A DNA stretch of 64,000 nucleotides from Ectopseudomonas alcaliphila (GTDB lineage: Bacteria > Pseudomonadota > Gammaproteobacteria > Pseudomonadales > Pseudomonadaceae), in assembly GCF_900101755.1 (NCBI RefSeq), contig NZ_FNAE01000001.1, forward strand, positions 62,001-126,000, read 5' to 3'. The position numbers and the translations under genes are program-made. The notes below the pieces were generated by a model that was not told the DNA's origin, searched no databases, and worked only from the letters and a program-made list of their open reading frames with translations. Shown piece by piece: positions 9,070 to 17,683 of this stretch (its first letter is position 1; the number at the start of each line of letters is the position of its first letter).

Positions 9070-9097
9070 CGCGCCCATGCTCCTCCGCCTGGGCGCG
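9070..9097 (-). terminator. Stem-loop after the anti-sigma gene
   Basis: Perfect eight-base arms CGCGCCCA and TGGGCGCG enclose a 12-base loop, 38 bases past the anti-sigma stop codon. There is no U-run, so it may act as a 3' stabiliser or a weak terminator rather than an intrinsic terminator. Confidence 0.4.
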
Positions 9098-9134
9098 CCT
9101 GACAAGGCGACTTACACGACTTTTACCTGGTGCC

Positions 9135-9812
9135 TCATTCACTCGGCGGCTCGGTGGCCAGATGAGCGAGTTCGGCTTCGATATCCAGTTGCGGATAATC
9201 GGCCTTGAGCTGCTCCAGCAGCCGCTGCGCCTCTTCCTGCTCGCCCGCCTTGCGCAGCTCCAGCAGACGCAACAGCGCCTCGCGCGGCTCACTCTGGATC
9301 ACCAGCTCGGCCATAGGTGCCAGCGCTGCGCTACTGGCCATCGGTGCCTCAGCCATATCGGCAGAGGGTGCCTGGCGTGCCATGGCCTGGCTTCTCATAC
9401 GCTCCTGTGGGGCCGCCATGGGCGCAGCCGCCTGTTCCTCTGCGGCGCGTTTGGCCGCCATCGGCGCCGGTGCAGCCGGGCTCATGGCAACGCTGGGTGG
9501 TACAGCATCGAAGGCATCCGGCGTCTGCTCCAGCGTGCGCCAGGTCAGACTGACGCCAATGCCAACACAAGCCAGCCCGGCCACCGCCACCGACCAGCGC
9601 TGGCGACCGCTGCCGAACAGCCAGTGGTGCAGGCGCTGCGCCCAGCCAGGCTCGGCCTCGGTGGTGTCGGACTGGCGCGCTTCACGCGCTGCCATGCTCG
9701 CCGCCGCCAGGATGCGGGTATCCAGCTCGGCCGAGGGCTCGCCGCTGCCATGGGCACGGAAATGCGCCAGCAGCGCCTGTTCGTGCTCTAGAGGTTCTCG
9801 TTCATCTTTCAT
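9135..9812 (-). CDS. sbrR: Transmembrane anti-sigma factor, SbrR-like
   Basis: A 225-residue single-pass protein with a charged cytoplasmic N-terminus (about 1-70), one TM segment (about 73-92), an Ala/Pro/Met-rich periplasmic linker and a helical C-terminal region (about 175-220). It starts inside the end of the sigma gene with a four-base ATGA overlap, the normal arrangement for an ECF sigma and its membrane anti-sigma. In P. aeruginosa the pair next to the atu cluster is SbrI/SbrR (PA2896/PA2895), which affects swarming and biofilm formation. The symbol rests on that order, recalled rather than searched. Confidence 0.68.
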   Translation of the reverse strand: MKDEREPLEHEQALLAHFRAHGSGEPSAELDTRILAAASMAAREARQSDTTEAEPGWAQRLHHWLFGSGRQRWSVAVAGLACVGIGVSLTWRTLEQTPDAFDAVPPSVAMSPAAPAPMAAKRAAEEQAAAPMAAPQERMRSQAMARQAPSADMAEAPMASSAALAPMAELVIQSEPREALLRLLELRKAGEQEEAQRLLEQLKADYPQLDIEAELAHLATEPPSE

Positions 9813-10381
9813 GCGGACAACTCCTCGGTGGCCAGCAGCCGGCGCAGTTTCTGCAAGGCATAGCGCAGACGGCTCTTGACCGTCTCGGCCGGCGTACGGG
9901 TCAGCTCGGCAATCTCGTTCAGTTCCAGATCACCATGGGCGCGCAGCAGGAATACTTCACGCTGGTCTTCCGGCAGATCGGCCAGCGCCGCCTGCAGCCG
10001 CTCACTGTCGCGACTCAGCCCCCAGTGCTGCTCCGGGCCAGGTTGCGGGTCGGCCTGGGCATGCAGGCCTTCATCGTATGGGTCATGCCCGGCCTGATGG
10101 CGCCCCGTCTTGCGCCAGTGGTCGATCAGACGATTACGAGCGATCTGGTACAACCAGGTCTTGAACAGCACAGCCTCGCGCTGCTCGCTCTGGCTACGCA
10201 CCAGGCTCATCCAGGTTTCCTGAAACACTTCCTCGGCCAGGGCGTGATCGCCGCACAGGCCGAGCAGAAAGCGAAACAGGCCCAGCCGATGGCGCTGGTA
10301 CAGCGTATTGAAGGCCGCGGCATCGCCGCGACGGTAACGCCGCAACAAGGCGGCGTCGTCATCCGTGAGAGGTGCGTTCAC
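9809..10381 (-). CDS. sbrI: ECF-family RNA polymerase sigma factor, SbrI-like
   Basis: A 190-residue group IV sigma factor. Region 2 is seen at about residues 28-90 (AAFNTLYQRH...EEVFQETW...LFKTWLYQIARNRLIDHWRK) and region 4 at about 130-185 (LPEDQREVFLLR...LNEIAELTRTPAETVKSRL). Its ATG overlaps the stop of the von Willebrand gene upstream by four bases and its own stop overlaps the anti-sigma start, so three products are translationally coupled. It is presumably held inactive at the membrane by the 9135-9812 product. The candidate promoter at 12119-12147 fits autoregulation. Confidence 0.72.
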   Translation of the reverse strand: MNAPLTDDDAALLRRYRRGDAAAFNTLYQRHRLGLFRFLLGLCGDHALAEEVFQETWMSLVRSQSEQREAVLFKTWLYQIARNRLIDHWRKTGRHQAGHDPYDEGLHAQADPQPGPEQHWGLSRDSERLQAALADLPEDQREVFLLRAHGDLELNEIAELTRTPAETVKSRLRYALQKLRRLLATEELSA

Positions 10382-12078
10382 TGCTGAGCTCGTGCAGGGG
10401 TTGAAGCCGAAGTGTGCAGGCTCTGGGCAATTTCGGCCAGTTGGATGAACTCGCCACGTAGCCCGAAGCGATCCTCGCCCTTGGCCGAACGCGCCAGCGC
10501 GATGCTCTGCGCGAGGTCGAAGTCGCCCGTGTAACGTCCGTCCTTGAGCTGCTGGGCAAAGGCAGCTACCGCAGCGGCGAAACGCAGGTCCTCGCTCGCG
10601 GCCGCAATCGGTTTGGCCTCGGCGCGCGCGATGGGACGTTCCAGCAGACGGCTGCTCGCCTCCCCGGGGGCCTTATAGCGAATCCGCAGCCAGGCCAGCT
10701 CGCCGCTCTTGCTCGTGGGCTGGGCATTGGTCTGATAACGCAGTGGCTCCAGCCAGCCCTTGCCGCCCGCCGGAACGATCTCGTAAAGCGCGGTGACCGT
10801 GTGCCCGGCGCCGATATCACCGGCGTCGACCTTGTCGTTACTGAAGTCCTCGCGCTTGAGCGCCCGGTTCTCGTAGCCCAGCAGACGATACTCGCTGATT
10901 TCGCTCGGGTTGAACTCCAGTTGCAGCTTCACGTCGCTGGCCACGGTGGCGAGGGTGGACGCGAGCTGATCCACCAGCACCTTGCGCGCCTCGCGCAAGT
11001 TATCGATGTAGGCGTAGTTGCCGTTGCCAGCATCGGCCAGTTGCTCCATCAGGCGTTCGTTGTAGTTGTCCACGCCGAAACCCAGGGTGGTCAGCGAGAC
11101 GCCTGTCTTGCGCTTGTCCGCCGCCAGTTGCTTGAGGCTGTCGAAGTCGCTGATGCCGACGTTGAAGTCGCCATCGGTGGCCAGCAGGATGCGATTGATG
11201 CCGCCGTCGATCAGGTACTTGCTCGCCTGCTGGTAGGCCAGCTGGATGCCCGACTCGCCAGCGGTGGAGCCACCAGCGCTCAGTTGATCGATGGCCGCGC
11301 GGATCTTCGCCTTGTCGCTGCCAGGCGTGGAATCCAGCACCACCTGGCTGTCACCGGCATAGGTGACCAGCGAGACGCGATCCTGCGGGCGCAACTGCTC
11401 GACCAGCAGCTTGAGGGTGCCCTGCACCATCGGCAGGCCTTCGCGGCGGTGCATGGAACCAGACACGTCGACCAGAAATACCAGGTTGGCCGGCGGCAGT
11501 TCCTCGACGCTGCGATCCGACGCCTTGATGGCGATGCGCAGCAAGCGGGTTTGCGGGTTCCAAGGGGTCACCGCCAGCTCGGTGCTGACACCGAAGGGCG
11601 CGTCACCCTGAGGCAGCGGATAGGCGTAAGGGAAGTAGTTGACCAGTTCCTCCAGGCGCACGGCATCCTTCGGTGGTAGTTGCCCACCGTTGAGGAAACG
11701 GCGGACGTTGGCGTAGCTGCCCGTGTCCACGTCGATGCTGAAGGTGGATACCGGCGTCTCGGCGACCGCGAACACCGGGTTATCGGCGTAGGTCTGATAC
11801 TGCTCGCGCGATTCGTCACGGTAGCCCGGCGGCAGGACATCGGCGATGGGAGACGGCGCGTAGGCCAGGGTCGCCAGGCGCTTCTGGCTGGTCTCGGCAC
11901 GCATCTCGGCGGCCGCAGGCGCGGCCAGGCGCTCACGTACGAGCGGTGACGCCGGTGCCGGGCTGGCCTGTACTTCCGGCTCCGGACCAGAGGCGCTGCA
12001 AGCGGCGAGCAGCAACAAGGCGCTGGCCGAAAAACCAACGGCGAAGGGACGAACGAGCAACAAGGAATAAGCGGACAT
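10378..12078 (-). CDS. Von Willebrand factor type A domain lipoprotein (YfbK-like)
   Basis: A 566-residue protein with a lipoprotein signal (LLLLAAC, Cys27). An N-terminal conserved region around residues 95-180 (FSIDVDTGSYANVRR, NYFPY) is followed by a vWA domain with the MIDAS motif DVSGS at 204-208 and ATDGDFNVG further on, then a YfbK-type C-terminal domain. The start at 12078 is chosen because AGGAGG stands just before it; an upstream ATG at 12102 lacks this. It is the first gene of an operon with the ECF sigma and anti-sigma, which suggests that this envelope protein is part of the signal or the target of the regulon. Confidence 0.82.
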   Translation of the reverse strand: MSAYSLLLVRPFAVGFSASALLLLAACSASGPEPEVQASPAPASPLVRERLAAPAAAEMRAETSQKRLATLAYAPSPIADVLPPGYRDESREQYQTYADNPVFAVAETPVSTFSIDVDTGSYANVRRFLNGGQLPPKDAVRLEELVNYFPYAYPLPQGDAPFGVSTELAVTPWNPQTRLLRIAIKASDRSVEELPPANLVFLVDVSGSMHRREGLPMVQGTLKLLVEQLRPQDRVSLVTYAGDSQVVLDSTPGSDKAKIRAAIDQLSAGGSTAGESGIQLAYQQASKYLIDGGINRILLATDGDFNVGISDFDSLKQLAADKRKTGVSLTTLGFGVDNYNERLMEQLADAGNGNYAYIDNLREARKVLVDQLASTLATVASDVKLQLEFNPSEISEYRLLGYENRALKREDFSNDKVDAGDIGAGHTVTALYEIVPAGGKGWLEPLRYQTNAQPTSKSGELAWLRIRYKAPGEASSRLLERPIARAEAKPIAAASEDLRFAAAVAAFAQQLKDGRYTGDFDLAQSIALARSAKGEDRFGLRGEFIQLAEIAQSLHTSASTPARAQQ

Positions 12079-12118
12079 GGTGCACCTCCTGAGCAATGGC
12101 AAGAAACCTTCACTCAGG

Positions 12119-12147
12119 TAGACGCTACCCTTCGAACAACCGGGTTA
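12119..12147 (-). promoter_or_regulatory. Candidate ECF-type promoter of the vWA-sigma-anti-sigma operon
   Basis: Read on the minus strand, an AACCCGG element (RC of about 12140-12146) is followed after about 16 bases by GCGTCTA (RC of 12119-12125). ECF sigma factors commonly use an AAC-containing -35 and a CGTC/CGTCTA -10 at this spacing. Its position, about 40 bases before the vWA start codon, fits autoregulation. This is a sequence guess only. Confidence 0.4.
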
Positions 12148-12164
12148 ATCCATGACGCGTTTTT

Positions 12165-13610
12165 TCAGCCCTCCCACGAACCGCCCGCCTCCTGACACAG
12201 CTGGGTGGCCAGCATGCCCAGGGTCATCAGCGCCCTTTCGGCTTCGCGATTCCACGGGATGCCGCAGTTGAGCCGCACGCAATGGTTGAACTGCTCGGTG
12301 TTGCTGAAGATCAGCCCCGGCGCGATCGAGATGCCCTGCTGCAGCGCGCGAACGTGCAGATCCTTGGTATTGACCCGCGCCGGCAGGCTGACCCAGAGAA
12401 TGAAGCCGCCCTTGGGCCGGGTCATCTGCGTACCGATCGGGAAATACTGCTGCACCGCCAGCTGGAAGGCGTTGAGGTTCTTGCGATACTCCTGACGGAT
12501 ATGCCGCAGATGGCGATCATAGCCGCCATTTTCCAGGTAGGCCGCCACCGCCATCTGGGTGACGCTGCACGCAGAATGGGTGGAAAACGTCTGCAGCCGC
12601 TGGATCTCGTCCTGATACTTGCCAGCGACGATCCAGCCGATGCGCACCCCCGGTGACAGCGTCTTGGAAAAGCTCGAGCAATAGATCACCCGGCTGTCAC
12701 GATCATGCGACTTGAGCGCCTTGGTCGGCCCCTGCTCGAACATCAGTTCGCCGTAGATATCGTCTTCGACGATCTGGAAATCGTAATCACCGGCCAGACG
12801 CAACAACTGGCGCTGACGCTCCTCGGGGATGGTGCCGCCGAGCGGGTTGGACAACCGCGCGGTGAGCACCAGCGCCTTGATCGGCCACTGGTTGGCCGCC
12901 AGTTGCAGCGCTTCAAGGCTGATGCCGGTAGTCGGGTCGCAGGGAATCTCGATGACCTTGAGGCCAAGCAAGTCGGCCAATTGCAGCAGGCCGTAGTAGG
13001 TGGGCGACTCGACCGCGATCAGATCACCCGGCTTGGTCAGCACGCGCAGGCTCATCTGCAGCGCATCGACGCAGCCATGGGTGATCACCACCTCGGACGG
13101 ATCGACCACCACGCCGGCATCGCGCATGCGGATCGCCACCTGGCGGCGCAATGGCTCGAAACCGGGGCTGAACATGTAGCTGAAGGCGCGCGGACTGTGA
13201 AAACGGGTGACCTTGGCCAACTGTTGGTGCAACGCACGCACTGGCAGGTAATCGACATGCGGCACCGCGGCGCCCAGTGGGAACACGCCTTCACGACGTG
13301 ATTCGGTGAGCACCTGGTTGATGATGCTGGCGCGGGTGACCAGGCCTGGCCGCTCCACCTTGGCAATATCCGGCGTCGGCGCGGTCAGCGCCGGTGTCTG
13401 GTGCACGTAGAAACCCGATTGCGGCCGTGCACGAATCAACCCCTGATCTTCGAGGTTGGCGTAAGCCTGCAGCACCGTGGCGTGACTGACGTTGAGCTGC
13501 GCACTCATCTTGCGCACCGACGGCACGCGTTCGCCAGGCTGGTAGACACCGCGACGAATATCTTCGGCCAACTGCTGGGCGATACGTTGATAGAGCAGCA
13601 GGTTGGTCAT
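12165..13610 (-). CDS. MocR-type regulator (GntR winged helix fused to aminotransferase domain)
   Basis: A 481-residue protein. Residues 1-75 form a GntR-type winged helix (LAEDIRRGVYQPGERVPSVR, SHATVLQAYANLEDQG). The rest is a fold-type I aminotransferase domain with the PLP-lysine motif SSFSKTLSPG (Lys316). MocR proteins sense PLP-bound amino compounds and usually control nearby metabolic genes. The start at 13610 has GGAGGAT upstream; the longer reading frame to 13712 has no such signal. The target is unknown. As I recall, a similar regulator (PA2897) adjoins sbrI in P. aeruginosa. Confidence 0.86.
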   Translation of the reverse strand: MTNLLLYQRIAQQLAEDIRRGVYQPGERVPSVRKMSAQLNVSHATVLQAYANLEDQGLIRARPQSGFYVHQTPALTAPTPDIAKVERPGLVTRASIINQVLTESRREGVFPLGAAVPHVDYLPVRALHQQLAKVTRFHSPRAFSYMFSPGFEPLRRQVAIRMRDAGVVVDPSEVVITHGCVDALQMSLRVLTKPGDLIAVESPTYYGLLQLADLLGLKVIEIPCDPTTGISLEALQLAANQWPIKALVLTARLSNPLGGTIPEERQRQLLRLAGDYDFQIVEDDIYGELMFEQGPTKALKSHDRDSRVIYCSSFSKTLSPGVRIGWIVAGKYQDEIQRLQTFSTHSACSVTQMAVAAYLENGGYDRHLRHIRQEYRKNLNAFQLAVQQYFPIGTQMTRPKGGFILWVSLPARVNTKDLHVRALQQGISIAPGLIFSNTEQFNHCVRLNCGIPWNREAERALMTLGMLATQLCQEAGGSWEG

Positions 13611-13745
13611 GGCGATATCCTCCGGGGTCACTGGAGCATAACAGTAACCTATTGCTACACAATTGTACCGGCACAGATGCGATCTGTTTTTCCGTCCGGC
13701 ATCACTTGCCAACCATGCACGGCATCGTCGCCGTTCTCAGGGCAT

Positions 13746-13772
13746 AAAAAACCCCGGACGCTGCCGGGGCTT
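13746..13772 (-). terminator. Intrinsic terminator of the OmpA/DUF4398/solute-binding operon
   Basis: On the minus strand CCCCGG-CAGCGT-CCGGGG is followed by six T residues, starting 19 bases after the stop of the OmpA-like gene. It separates that operon from the MocR gene. Confidence 0.85.
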
Positions 13773-13787
13773 TATCAGGCATTCCAC

Positions 13788-14600
13788 TCAGCGCTCGGCG
13801 CCGAGCTGACCTCGCTCGTCGGAAAAGACGATTTCCACCCGCCTATTCTGCGCTCGGCCACGTACTGATGCATTCTCCGCAACGGGGAAGTCGGCACCGT
13901 AACCGGCGACCTGAATCCGCTTGGCTTCCACGCCCAGGTCCACCAGCAGATCGGCCACAGCCTGCGCTCGCGCGCGGGACAGTTCGAGATTCTCGGCGGC
14001 ATCACCCGTGTTGTCGGTGTAGCCCTCGATACGCACGCGACGCTGCGGATTGATCTGCAGGAACTGCACGAGCTTGAGCACCGTACGGTTGGCTGCCGGT
14101 TGCAGATCGGCACGACCGGCGTCGAACAGCATGTCGCCCAGGGTCATCACCAAGCCACGCTCGGTCTCGCTGGTGGCGAGGCTGACCATCTGCTCCTCCA
14201 GCCAGCCGTTGTGCTGCTGCACGCTGAGCAGTTTGGCTTCACGCAGAGTGAGTTGCAGGCGCTGGCGTTCCAGCTCGAGCTTGGCTGCGCGTTCCTGATT
14301 GAGGCTGATATCGCTATGTTGTCGAGCGATCTCGGCATAGCGCTGGCTGAGGTAGGCGTAATGACGCACATCGTCGCCACTGCCCCAGTAACTGGACAGG
14401 CGCTCGGCACGGGCCAGCGACTCGCCAGCGCGAATCACGTCCTTGGGTGCGGCGCGTAGCACGCTGGGATCTTCCTTGACCGACTGGAAGCTCAGGCGCG
14501 CCTCTTCCAGAGCCTGCTCACTCGCCAGCTGACTGGACGCACAACCACTCAACAGCGTACCGACCAACATCAGGCTGCCCAGATGACCAAAAGCCTTCAT
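13788..14600 (-). CDS. OmpA-family lipoprotein with DUF4398-like N-terminal helical region
   Basis: A 270-residue lipoprotein (signal with LLSGC, Cys about 20). A long helical segment (about 30-140) is followed by a C-terminal OmpA peptidoglycan-binding domain (about 150-265) with the diagnostic GYTDNTGDAAENLELSRARA and GYGADFPVAEN stretches and the NRRVEI end. It should anchor the outer membrane to peptidoglycan. Its ATG shares a base with the upstream stop (TGATG), so translation is coupled to the DUF4398-like gene. A GTG one codon earlier is the alternative start. Confidence 0.82.
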   Translation of the reverse strand: MKAFGHLGSLMLVGTLLSGCASSQLASEQALEEARLSFQSVKEDPSVLRAAPKDVIRAGESLARAERLSSYWGSGDDVRHYAYLSQRYAEIARQHSDISLNQERAAKLELERQRLQLTLREAKLLSVQQHNGWLEEQMVSLATSETERGLVMTLGDMLFDAGRADLQPAANRTVLKLVQFLQINPQRRVRIEGYTDNTGDAAENLELSRARAQAVADLLVDLGVEAKRIQVAGYGADFPVAENASVRGRAQNRRVEIVFSDERGQLGAER

Positions 14601-14950
14601 CACATGGCTCCCAGTTGCTGGCGCAGACGGCCGATACGCTGATTGAGCTCGGTCAGCTGTTCCCGCCCCTTGGCACTGAGGTGCTCGGCCTCGGCCAGAC
14701 GCGCATCCAGTTCGGCCTGCTCGGCCAGCAGACGCGCCCGCTTGTTTTCACCGTCCTGCATGGCCGCTTGGGCCAGCGCGAACTTGTCTTCAGCCTGGCG
14801 CAGTGACACGGACTGTTCGCTGACCACACCCAGGGATTTGGTCTGCGCCAACGCCTGTTCGGTCAGCCGCATCTGCTCGGAGGGAGCAGGATCGCTTGCG
14901 CAGGCCGTCAGGCCCAGCGCCAGCAGCAAGGGAAGGGTTCGATTGATCAC
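14600..14950 (-). CDS. Small DUF4398-like coiled-coil lipoprotein
   Basis: A 116-residue protein with a lipoprotein signal ending LGLTAC (Cys about 17) and an almost wholly helical, Gln/Glu/Ala-rich body (about 25-115). The body has the repeated LRQAEDKFALAQAAM pattern seen in DUF4398 proteins. It is coupled to the OmpA-like gene after it and lies 9 bases downstream of the solute-binding gene. DUF4398 and OmpA lipoproteins are often neighbours, suggesting one envelope complex. The exact role is not known. Confidence 0.75.
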   Translation of the reverse strand: MINRTLPLLLALGLTACASDPAPSEQMRLTEQALAQTKSLGVVSEQSVSLRQAEDKFALAQAAMQDGENKRARLLAEQAELDARLAEAEHLSAKGREQLTELNQRIGRLRQQLGAM

Positions 14951-14959
14951 GAAAATTTC

Positions 14960-15793
14960 CTACTGAGTGACGTCGCCAACCGGATCGGGCTGCATCTGCT
15001 GCGCCTTCCACAGTTCCAGATTGCTTTGCAGGAGCTGCTCAGGCAGTCCGGCGGCGACCATTTCTGTCATCTTTCGCGCCAGCTGGCCGCGTAGCCAGGG
15101 CTCGTTGCACGCCGAATTATGCGACAGGGTAAGGTAGAGACCTTCGCTGGAAATCGGCGGGTCCAGCACCTCCAGATCATCTTCCATACCCAGCGTCTCG
15201 GCGAGCGCCAGGCCAGGGTAACGCTCGTAGAGCACATAGTCGGTGCGGCCGAGCAGCAACTTCTGGAACGCCTGGGTCAAGCTGGAAACGCCCTCGAGCT
15301 TCAGGTTCTGCTTGGCGAAGGTATCGAACTGCTGACCAAAACTGTTGCCAACCAGGGTGTCGCCGGTATGCCCCTGCAGGTCGATCCAGCTGCCATAGGG
15401 AAATGCTTCGCCCTTGCGCACCCAGACCACGCTGGGCGTGTAGAAGAACGCCGGGTGCACGTAATCCATGTGTTCCAACCGCGGCAGGGTGATGAAGGCC
15501 CCAGCAAGCAGATCGACGCGCCCGGTACGCACCTCATCCTGCGCTCGCGACCAGGGGCCGGTGTAGATCACGTCAACCACCACGCCGAGTTCTTTTGCCA
15601 GGTGCTTGAGCAGATCGGCATTAGCGCCGATCAACTGCTGTGGGTTCTGCGGATCACGCCAGAGATAGGGGGGATATTCCGGATTACCGGTCGCTACCAA
15701 GCGCTCGCATTTACCAACGGCCAGGGCCGCAGTTGGCATAACGACCAGGGCGCACCACAGCAACAGCGACTTAAACAGACAACGCTCAGGCAT
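14960..15793 (-). CDS. Periplasmic solute-binding protein, family 3 (amino-acid type)
   Basis: A 277-residue protein with a Sec signal peptide (cut after about ALA, residue 25). The bilobed family 3 binding domain shows TGNPEYPPYLWRD near 33-45, GANADLLKHLAKELGV near 54-69 and RTGRVDLLAGA near 88-98. No permease or ATPase gene is nearby. The partners are envelope lipoproteins, so it may serve as a sensor or orphan binding protein rather than in ABC import. It is first in a three-gene operon. Confidence 0.75.
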   Translation of the reverse strand: MPERCLFKSLLLWCALVVMPTAALAVGKCERLVATGNPEYPPYLWRDPQNPQQLIGANADLLKHLAKELGVVVDVIYTGPWSRAQDEVRTGRVDLLAGAFITLPRLEHMDYVHPAFFYTPSVVWVRKGEAFPYGSWIDLQGHTGDTLVGNSFGQQFDTFAKQNLKLEGVSSLTQAFQKLLLGRTDYVLYERYPGLALAETLGMEDDLEVLDPPISSEGLYLTLSHNSACNEPWLRGQLARKMTEMVAAGLPEQLLQSNLELWKAQQMQPDPVGDVTQ

Positions 15794-15906
15794 TGGCTAC
15801 TCTCGGTTTATGCGTTGATTGGCAGGATGAGCTTGGCACCCCGGCATCCTCTGTGTTCATGCTAGCTTAGTGGCGCCGCCGGAATAACTCGCGATAAGGA
15901 CGCGCC

Positions 15907-16833
15907 ATGAAAAAACTGCTGCTCGCTTTGCTGCTACTGCTTCTCGCCGCCTCAGCAACGCTGTATTTCTTTCCCGCCGCTCAGTTGCTCAGCCTGCGCC
16001 TCATGGAACAACAGCGCGCCGGGCTCAGTCACGAGCGGCTATCTGTCGGCGATCTTAACATCCATTACTACCAGGGAGGACCGGCGAGTGGCGAAACCCT
16101 GGTGTTGCTCCACGGTTTCGCTGCAGACAAGGATAACTGGCTGCGCTTTTCTCGCCACCTGACCGAGGACTATCGCGTCATCGCATTGGACCTGCCCGGC
16201 TTCGGCGACAGCGACCTGCCACCTGGCAGCTATGATGTCGGCACCCAGGCAGAGCGCCTGGCGAACATCCTCGAGGCAATGGGCGTTCAGCGCGCGCATG
16301 TGCTCGGTAACTCGATGGGCGGACATATTGCCGCACTCTTCGCAGCACGCTACCCGGATCGCGTCCGCTCGCTGGCACTGTTCGCCAACGCCGGGATCGA
16401 CAGCCCGCACAAGAGCGAGCTGTATCGATTGCTGACCAGTGGTGCGCCCAATCCACTGGTGGTCAAGCAGCCGCAGGATTTCGACAATCTGCTGCAGTTC
16501 ATCTTCGTCGAACCACCCTATCTGCCCGAGTCGCTCAAGCGATATCTGGGCGAGCGCTCTGTGGCGAAGGCTGCGCACTATGAACTGGTATTCACGCAAC
16601 TCGTGGAGCGCACCATCCCATTGGAGCCCGAACTGGCGAAAATCCAGGCGCCCACGCTGCTGCTCTGGGGCAGGCAGGACCGGGTGCTGGATGTCTCCAG
16701 CATCGATGTCATGCAACCACTGTTGCGCAAACCCAGCGTGGTGATCATGGATAACGTCGGTCACGCCCCCATGCTCGAGCGCCCCGAAGAAAGCGCCCTG
16801 CTCTACAGGCAGTTTCTGGAAGACCTGAAGTGA
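15907..16833 (+). CDS. plaF: Membrane-anchored alpha/beta hydrolase, PlaF-type phospholipase A
   Basis: A 308-residue protein with an uncleaved-looking N-terminal hydrophobic segment (about 3-22) and an alpha/beta hydrolase domain. The nucleophile elbow GNSMGG places Ser136, GRQDR places Asp258, and NVGHAP places His286, matching the catalytic triad of P. aeruginosa PlaF (PA2949). PlaF remodels inner-membrane glycerophospholipids through phospholipase A1 activity and is anchored by its N-terminal helix. As recalled for P. aeruginosa, etf genes lie close by. The product could equally be named a lipase or esterase if only the fold is used. Confidence 0.78.
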   Translation: MKKLLLALLLLLLAASATLYFFPAAQLLSLRLMEQQRAGLSHERLSVGDLNIHYYQGGPASGETLVLLHGFAADKDNWLRFSRHLTEDYRVIALDLPGFGDSDLPPGSYDVGTQAERLANILEAMGVQRAHVLGNSMGGHIAALFAARYPDRVRSLALFANAGIDSPHKSELYRLLTSGAPNPLVVKQPQDFDNLLQFIFVEPPYLPESLKRYLGERSVAKAAHYELVFTQLVERTIPLEPELAKIQAPTLLLWGRQDRVLDVSSIDVMQPLLRKPSVVIMDNVGHAPMLERPEESALLYRQFLEDLK

Positions 16834-16894
16834 CACCCGACTGGCAAGTTTGTGTGCGTCTTGCTTGCTGACTTAGCACTATCTATTACCGCGT

Positions 16895-17545
16895 GCGCTG
16901 AGCGTTTGGGTTGCGCCCCTTACGGGCGCCACACCTTGATTCGCTTTGCTCACCCTTCGGCCCAGCCTGCGGCTGTTACTGCGCTTCGCTACGTTTCTTT
17001 GTTTGCCCAAGAAAGGTGTGCCAAAGAAGGGCACCCCGACATCCGGGTTTCGCTGCGCGAAACTTCCCTCGCTCCGGTGCTGCTCCGGGGCCGGCTTACA
17101 TGGGCCATCCCTGGCCCATTAAGCGGGGCCGCCATCGGTATCTCACCGCATCCATGCGGCTCGCTCCCCTACGCAAAACCTACACTCGGCCTCCTGAAGG
17201 GGACCAGGTCGCGAGCTTGCGTAATCTTTGCGGAATTGGAATTGGCGGCGTCTGGCCTTTGCCTTTGCTCTTCAACTGCGATGGTACAGGCGACGCCCAA
17301 ATCCCCTTCAGGAGGCCGAGTGGAATCGCCGTGGAAGGGGTTGAGCGACATGGATGTCGCGAGAGCCACGATGGGCCAGGGATGGCCCTTCGTGGCGTGC
17401 CCCTGGAGTGGTGATGGAATGAGGGAACCCCGGCGCAGCCGGGGCCGGATGTCGGGGTGCCCTTCTCTTTGGTTACTTTCTCTTGGGCAAGCAAGAGAAA
17501 GTGACTCGCCCGTAGGGGGCGAAACCCATCAGACCAGACGACGCG
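16895..17545. repeat. Large nested palindromic element (about 620 bp), non-coding
   Basis: This gap is built as one imperfect inverted repeat centred near 17246. Matching arms, from outside in: 16908-16928 with 17507-17527 (19 of 21); 16993-17014 with 17477-17500 (imperfect); 17021-17047 with 17445-17472 (near perfect, AAGGGCACCCCGACATCCGG type); 17102-17119 with 17371-17388 (18 of 18); 17184-17203 with 17302-17321 (20 of 20). About 100 unpaired bases lie in the middle. An open frame of 234 codons crosses both arms and shows no protein family, so I treat it as non-coding. It lies between the convergent ends of plaF and etfA. Confidence 0.85.
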
Positions 17546-17634
17546 CTAACGGATAGTGCCAACTCATCGACAGCTAACACGTAATTGCCAGTCCGGTATC
17601 AAGCGTATCTTCCCCGCGAGAATGCGAAGAACAA

Positions 17635-17668
17635 TAAAAAACCCGCTCTGGTGAGCGGGTTTTTTCGG
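17635..17668 (-). terminator. Intrinsic terminator of etfBA (bidirectional form)
   Basis: CCCGCTC-TGGT-GAGCGGG is flanked by AAAAAA on the left and TTTTTT on the right, 16 bases past the etfA stop. It could stop transcription from either side. Confidence 0.9.
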
Positions 17669-17683
17669 TGCGTGAAAAGCGGC

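Noticed and set aside
16852..17556. A 234-codon open frame across the large palindrome
   Set aside because: It passes through both arms of the inverted repeat, shows no domain or ribosome-binding site, and other frames are also open, as expected of GC-rich repeat DNA.
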